Assembly: GCA_965196985.1 (NCBI GenBank)
Contig: CBDALO010000233.1
Coordinates: 62,001 to 126,000, forward strand
DNA: 64,000 bases
Origin: 2-12-FULL-35-23 sp965196985
GTDB lineage: Bacteria > Pseudomonadota > Gammaproteobacteria > UBA12402
Reading direction: 5' to 3'
Shown here: positions 61,654-64,000 of the stretch, in pieces
Numbering within the stretch: the first letter of the stretch is position 1
How the letters are laid out: each line of letters opens with the position of its first letter
Program-made: the position numbers and the translations under genes
Notes under the pieces: generated by a model
What the model was told of the DNA's origin: nothing
The model's database searches: none
What the model saw: only the letters and a program-made list of their open reading frames with translations

Positions 61654-63116
61654 GAAATTCCTTTTAAGGTAAACTTAACCAAAAAAGAGGAATGACAATG
61701 AGCTGCTATAAAAATGAGAACTTAATCGAAGAAGCCATACATGTTTTAGCGATGGAGGGGTTTGAAGCTTTACCTAAGCTTGTCTCCAGGTTGATGAATG
61801 AGGCTATGTTAATAGAAAGGGAGCGCCATTTAAATGCCAGTCCTTATGAGCGAACTGGCGATAGAAACGGATATGCGAACGGCTTTAAACCAAGGTTAAT
61901 TAACACAGGTCAAGGTCAGCTTGAGCTACAGATACCGCAGGTTAGAGACTCCAATGAAGCCTTCTATCCATCAGTCTTAGAGCGAGGTGTACGCTCTGAT
62001 AGAGCACTTAAGCTGGCTGTCGCTGAAATGTATGTGCATGGGGTTTCCACGCGCAAAGTTGAAAAGGTGCTAAAGCAACTCTGTGGAACAGATATTTCAA
62101 GCACAGAGGTAAGCCGTTGCGCTAAATTGTTGGATGAAGATTTAAAGAAATGGCGAAATAAGCCGTTAGGAAAGATAAAATATCTTTGGCTAGATGCACG
62201 TTATGAGAAGGTGCGCACTAGCGGCACAGTACAAGACTGTGCGGTATTGATAGCCTATGGCTTTGATGAATCAACCGGCAAGAGAACAGTGCTAGGTGTT
62301 TCTGTTGCGTTATCAGAGGCTGAGGTACATTGGCGTGATTTTCTTCAGCAGTTGGTTGAGCGAGGTATACATGGTATTGAGTTGATTACTAGCGACGCTC
62401 ATACTGGCCTAAAAGCCGCTAGAAGAGCTGTGTTCCCCAGTGTTCCTTGGCAACGCTGCCAATTTCATTTGCAGCAAAATGCTCAGGCTCACATACCAAA
62501 GCGCTCAATGAAGGAACCAGTAGCTGAGGAGATTACAGCTATATTTAATGCCTCAAACATTCATGAGTCGGAAAGACTATTGGCTATGGCGGTAGATAAA
62601 TATCAGCAAACAGCACCAGAGCTTTCTTCTTGGTTGGAAGTGAATATACCGGAGGGCTTAGTAGTGATGAACTTTGACAGGCCGCATCAAAAAAGATTAA
62701 GAACCAGTAACATAGCTGAGCGCGTAAACAGAGAGGTAAAAAGAAGGACGCATACAGTTGGAATTTTCCCTAATACTGAATCGTGCCTAAGGCTCGTATC
62801 AGCTGTTTTAGTGGAAATTGATGACCAGTGGAGCGGATCACCTAGATACTTAAGTTGAAGTGAATAATAAGGCTTCATAGGGTTTTAGGATAGATCATTC
62901 TTGTTCTTATTAACGAGATATAATTGCTATTACCTAAAAGTTAATAATTTATTTTGAGAGGAGAAAAATTTGAGGTATAAATAATTTTTTAGATTGATTA
63001 GCATAATTAATTTAAGATATTATGCGATGAGACAGGTACAATAGAGTGCCATTTAGAATTTTAAAGGTTTTTCTAAGTACTGAAGTTGGTTTTTACAGAC
63101 AAAATAACGCTCTATC
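61654..63116 (+). mobile_element. IS256-family element, copy 4, missing its left end
   Basis: The first 69 bp or so of IS256, including the left terminal repeat, are absent: the match begins at GAAATTCC (61654). The right end, ACGCTCTATC, at 63116 is intact. The element probably cannot transpose by itself. Confidence 0.9.
61692..62858 (+). CDS. IS256-family transposase
   Basis: This 388-residue protein is identical to that at 53991-55157. The coding region and its ribosome site (GAGGA) remain although the left end is lost, so it could still supply transposase in trans to other copies. The catalytic regions WLDARYEKVR, ITSDAHTGLKAA and AERVNREVKRR are intact. Confidence 0.94.
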   Translation: MTMSCYKNENLIEEAIHVLAMEGFEALPKLVSRLMNEAMLIERERHLNASPYERTGDRNGYANGFKPRLINTGQGQLELQIPQVRDSNEAFYPSVLERGVRSDRALKLAVAEMYVHGVSTRKVEKVLKQLCGTDISSTEVSRCAKLLDEDLKKWRNKPLGKIKYLWLDARYEKVRTSGTVQDCAVLIAYGFDESTGKRTVLGVSVALSEAEVHWRDFLQQLVERGIHGIELITSDAHTGLKAARRAVFPSVPWQRCQFHLQQNAQAHIPKRSMKEPVAEEITAIFNASNIHESERLLAMAVDKYQQTAPELSSWLEVNIPEGLVVMNFDRPHQKRLRTSNIAERVNREVKRRTHTVGIFPNTESCLRLVSAVLVEIDDQWSGSPRYLS

Positions 63117-63448
63117 AGCAGATTTTTAAGCTTATTTTTAAAATTAACTAAAATTAACTAAAAATAATTGGAATTTAGACAGCAATTGCCGATTTGGCCC
63201 GCTTATTTACTTAGTGACTGACATAAAACTTAGAAACCGTTGCTACGTAAGGCATACAGGCAATTTTCACAAACGAAGATTTACTGTTTAAGCACCATTA
63301 GTGTCTAAATTGACCGCTTTTAATGAATTTATGGCAAAGAAGCCAAAATCTACGTTTGTGAAAATCCTCTACAAGCGTTGCTGCATAAGGCTTTCGAGGT
63401 TTTCTGTCAAACACTAAATACTCAAGCGCTAGCCTTCAGTAATTCTTA
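63117..63448. repeat. Gene-free stretch with a 20-bp inverted repeat and a degenerate direct repeat
   Basis: ATTTTCACAAACGAAGATTT (63263-63282) pairs with AAATCTACGTTTGTGAAAAT (63346-63365), one mismatch in 20. CGTTGCTACGTAAGGC (near 63239) and CGTTGCTGCATAAGGC (near 63376) are similar in the same direction. It may be a small non-autonomous element or the joined ends of a lost IS. I see no coding sequence. Confidence 0.5.
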
Positions 63449-63605
63449 GATAGAGCGTTATTTTGTCTGTAAAAACCAACTTCAGTACTTAGAAAAACCT
63501 TTAAAATTCTAAATGGCACTCTATTGTACCTGTCTCATCGCATAATATCTTAAATTAATTATGCTAATCAATCTAAAAAATTATTTATACCTCAAATTTT
63601 TCTCC
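63449..63605 (-). mobile_element. Inverted right-end fragment of IS256
   Basis: Starting GATAGAGCGTTATTTTGTC, this 157-bp piece is the reverse complement of the right end of IS256. It is cut at 63605/63606, where another IS256 copy begins. Confidence 0.92.
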
Positions 63606-64000
63606 GCTAGTGCGCCATCCTTTCTGTAAATTCCATTGACTTGCTGAAAATAAGTAGGCGACTCAGTCAGATTAGAAATTCCTTTTAAGGTAAACTTAAC
63701 CAAAAAAGAGGAATGACAATGAGCTGCTATAAAAATGAGAACTTAATCGAAGAAGCCATACATGTTTTAGCGATGGAGGGGTTTGAAGCTTTACCTAAGC
63801 TTGTCTCCAGGTTGATGAATGAGGCTATGTTAATAGAAAGGGAGCGCCATTTAAATGCCAGTCCTTATGAGCGAACTGGCGATAGAAACGGATATGCGAA
63901 CGGCTTTAAACCAAGGTTAATTAACACAGGTCAAGGTCAGCTTGAGCTACAGATACCGCAGGTTAGAGACTCCAATGAAGCCTTCTATCCATCAGTCTTA
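63606..64000 (+). mobile_element. IS256-family element, copy 5 (runs off the right edge)
   Basis: The left end GCTAGTGCGCCATCC begins at 63606, straight after a relict IS256 end. It appears to have inserted into the end of an older, inverted IS256. The rest lies beyond the window. Confidence 0.9.
63713..64000 (+). CDS. IS256-family transposase, N-terminal part
   Basis: The first 96 codons match the intact copies (MTMSCYKNENLIEEAIH to SNEAFYPSVL). The gene continues past base 64000. There is no sign of a defect in the visible part. Confidence 0.92.
   Translation, partial: MTMSCYKNENLIEEAIHVLAMEGFEALPKLVSRLMNEAMLIERERHLNASPYERTGDRNGYANGFKPRLINTGQGQLELQIPQVRDSNEAFYPSVL

Overview
The window reads as part of a large, heavily remodelled conjugative plasmid (or plasmid-derived island) from a gammaproteobacterium. 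Three things suggest this: a complete F-type type IV secretion and mating operon, plasmid replication and partition genes, and a dense nested array of insertion sequences. The IS mixture, the ankyrin gene and the AT-rich accessory DNA remind me of Piscirickettsia salmonis plasmids. That attribution is from memory and was not tested by any search.

Region 1 (1-25177, all minus strand) is one long F-like transfer operon. In transcription order it reads: small ORF, traT, secreted protein, small lipoprotein, traA, L, E, K, B, V, two unknown membrane proteins, traC, a small membrane protein, trbI, traW, traU (broken), trbC, traN, traF, trbB, traH, traG, a YbjQ-like protein, traD, and traI (runs off the left edge). 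Most junctions overlap by 4-14 bases, so translation is probably coupled. This set builds a pilus (A, L, E, C, W, U-F-N-H-G, trbC/I), an envelope-spanning core (K, B, V), a coupling ATPase (D) and a relaxase (I). traU carries a local tandem duplication that shifts its frame, so the system may be crippled unless this is a sequencing error.

Region 2 (25178-29305) is the control and leading segment. It holds an inverted-repeat-rich gap that is a candidate oriT, a 2H-phosphoesterase-like gene, a replication-initiator-like winged-helix gene with a structured leader, and a palindromic promoter/operator. A candidate small RNA with a strong terminator, an XRE regulator, a LuxR-type sensor-domain protein and a short-chain dehydrogenase follow.

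Region 3 (29288-41846) is a 12.1-kb block bounded by IS66 ends. Into one IS66 element have gone two IS256 copies, two ISKra4 copies and a three-gene element (DDE transposase, AAA ATPase, DUF6431). The block is flanked by 240-bp direct repeats, far longer than a normal IS66 target duplication. Removing it restores a dehydrogenase, DUF3574 and sugar-transporter cluster.

Region 4 (41618-50580) is AT-rich backbone: DUF3574 protein, GRP-type sugar transporter, a second initiator-like gene with a divergent small-RNA candidate, a double-HTH regulator, a 40-bp perfect palindrome, a parB-like and parA pair with an AT-rich repeat site, a coiled-coil protein, and a 994-residue ankyrin protein built from 16 nearly identical 46-residue repeats.

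Region 5 (50596-64000) is a second IS graveyard: ISL3, three ISKra4, three IS256, an IS66 fragment and two less familiar transposase genes. Their target duplications give a relative order of insertion. The tra operon, the 46.4-47.2 kb segment and the ankyrin repeats look visibly GC-richer than the rest, so the window is a mosaic.
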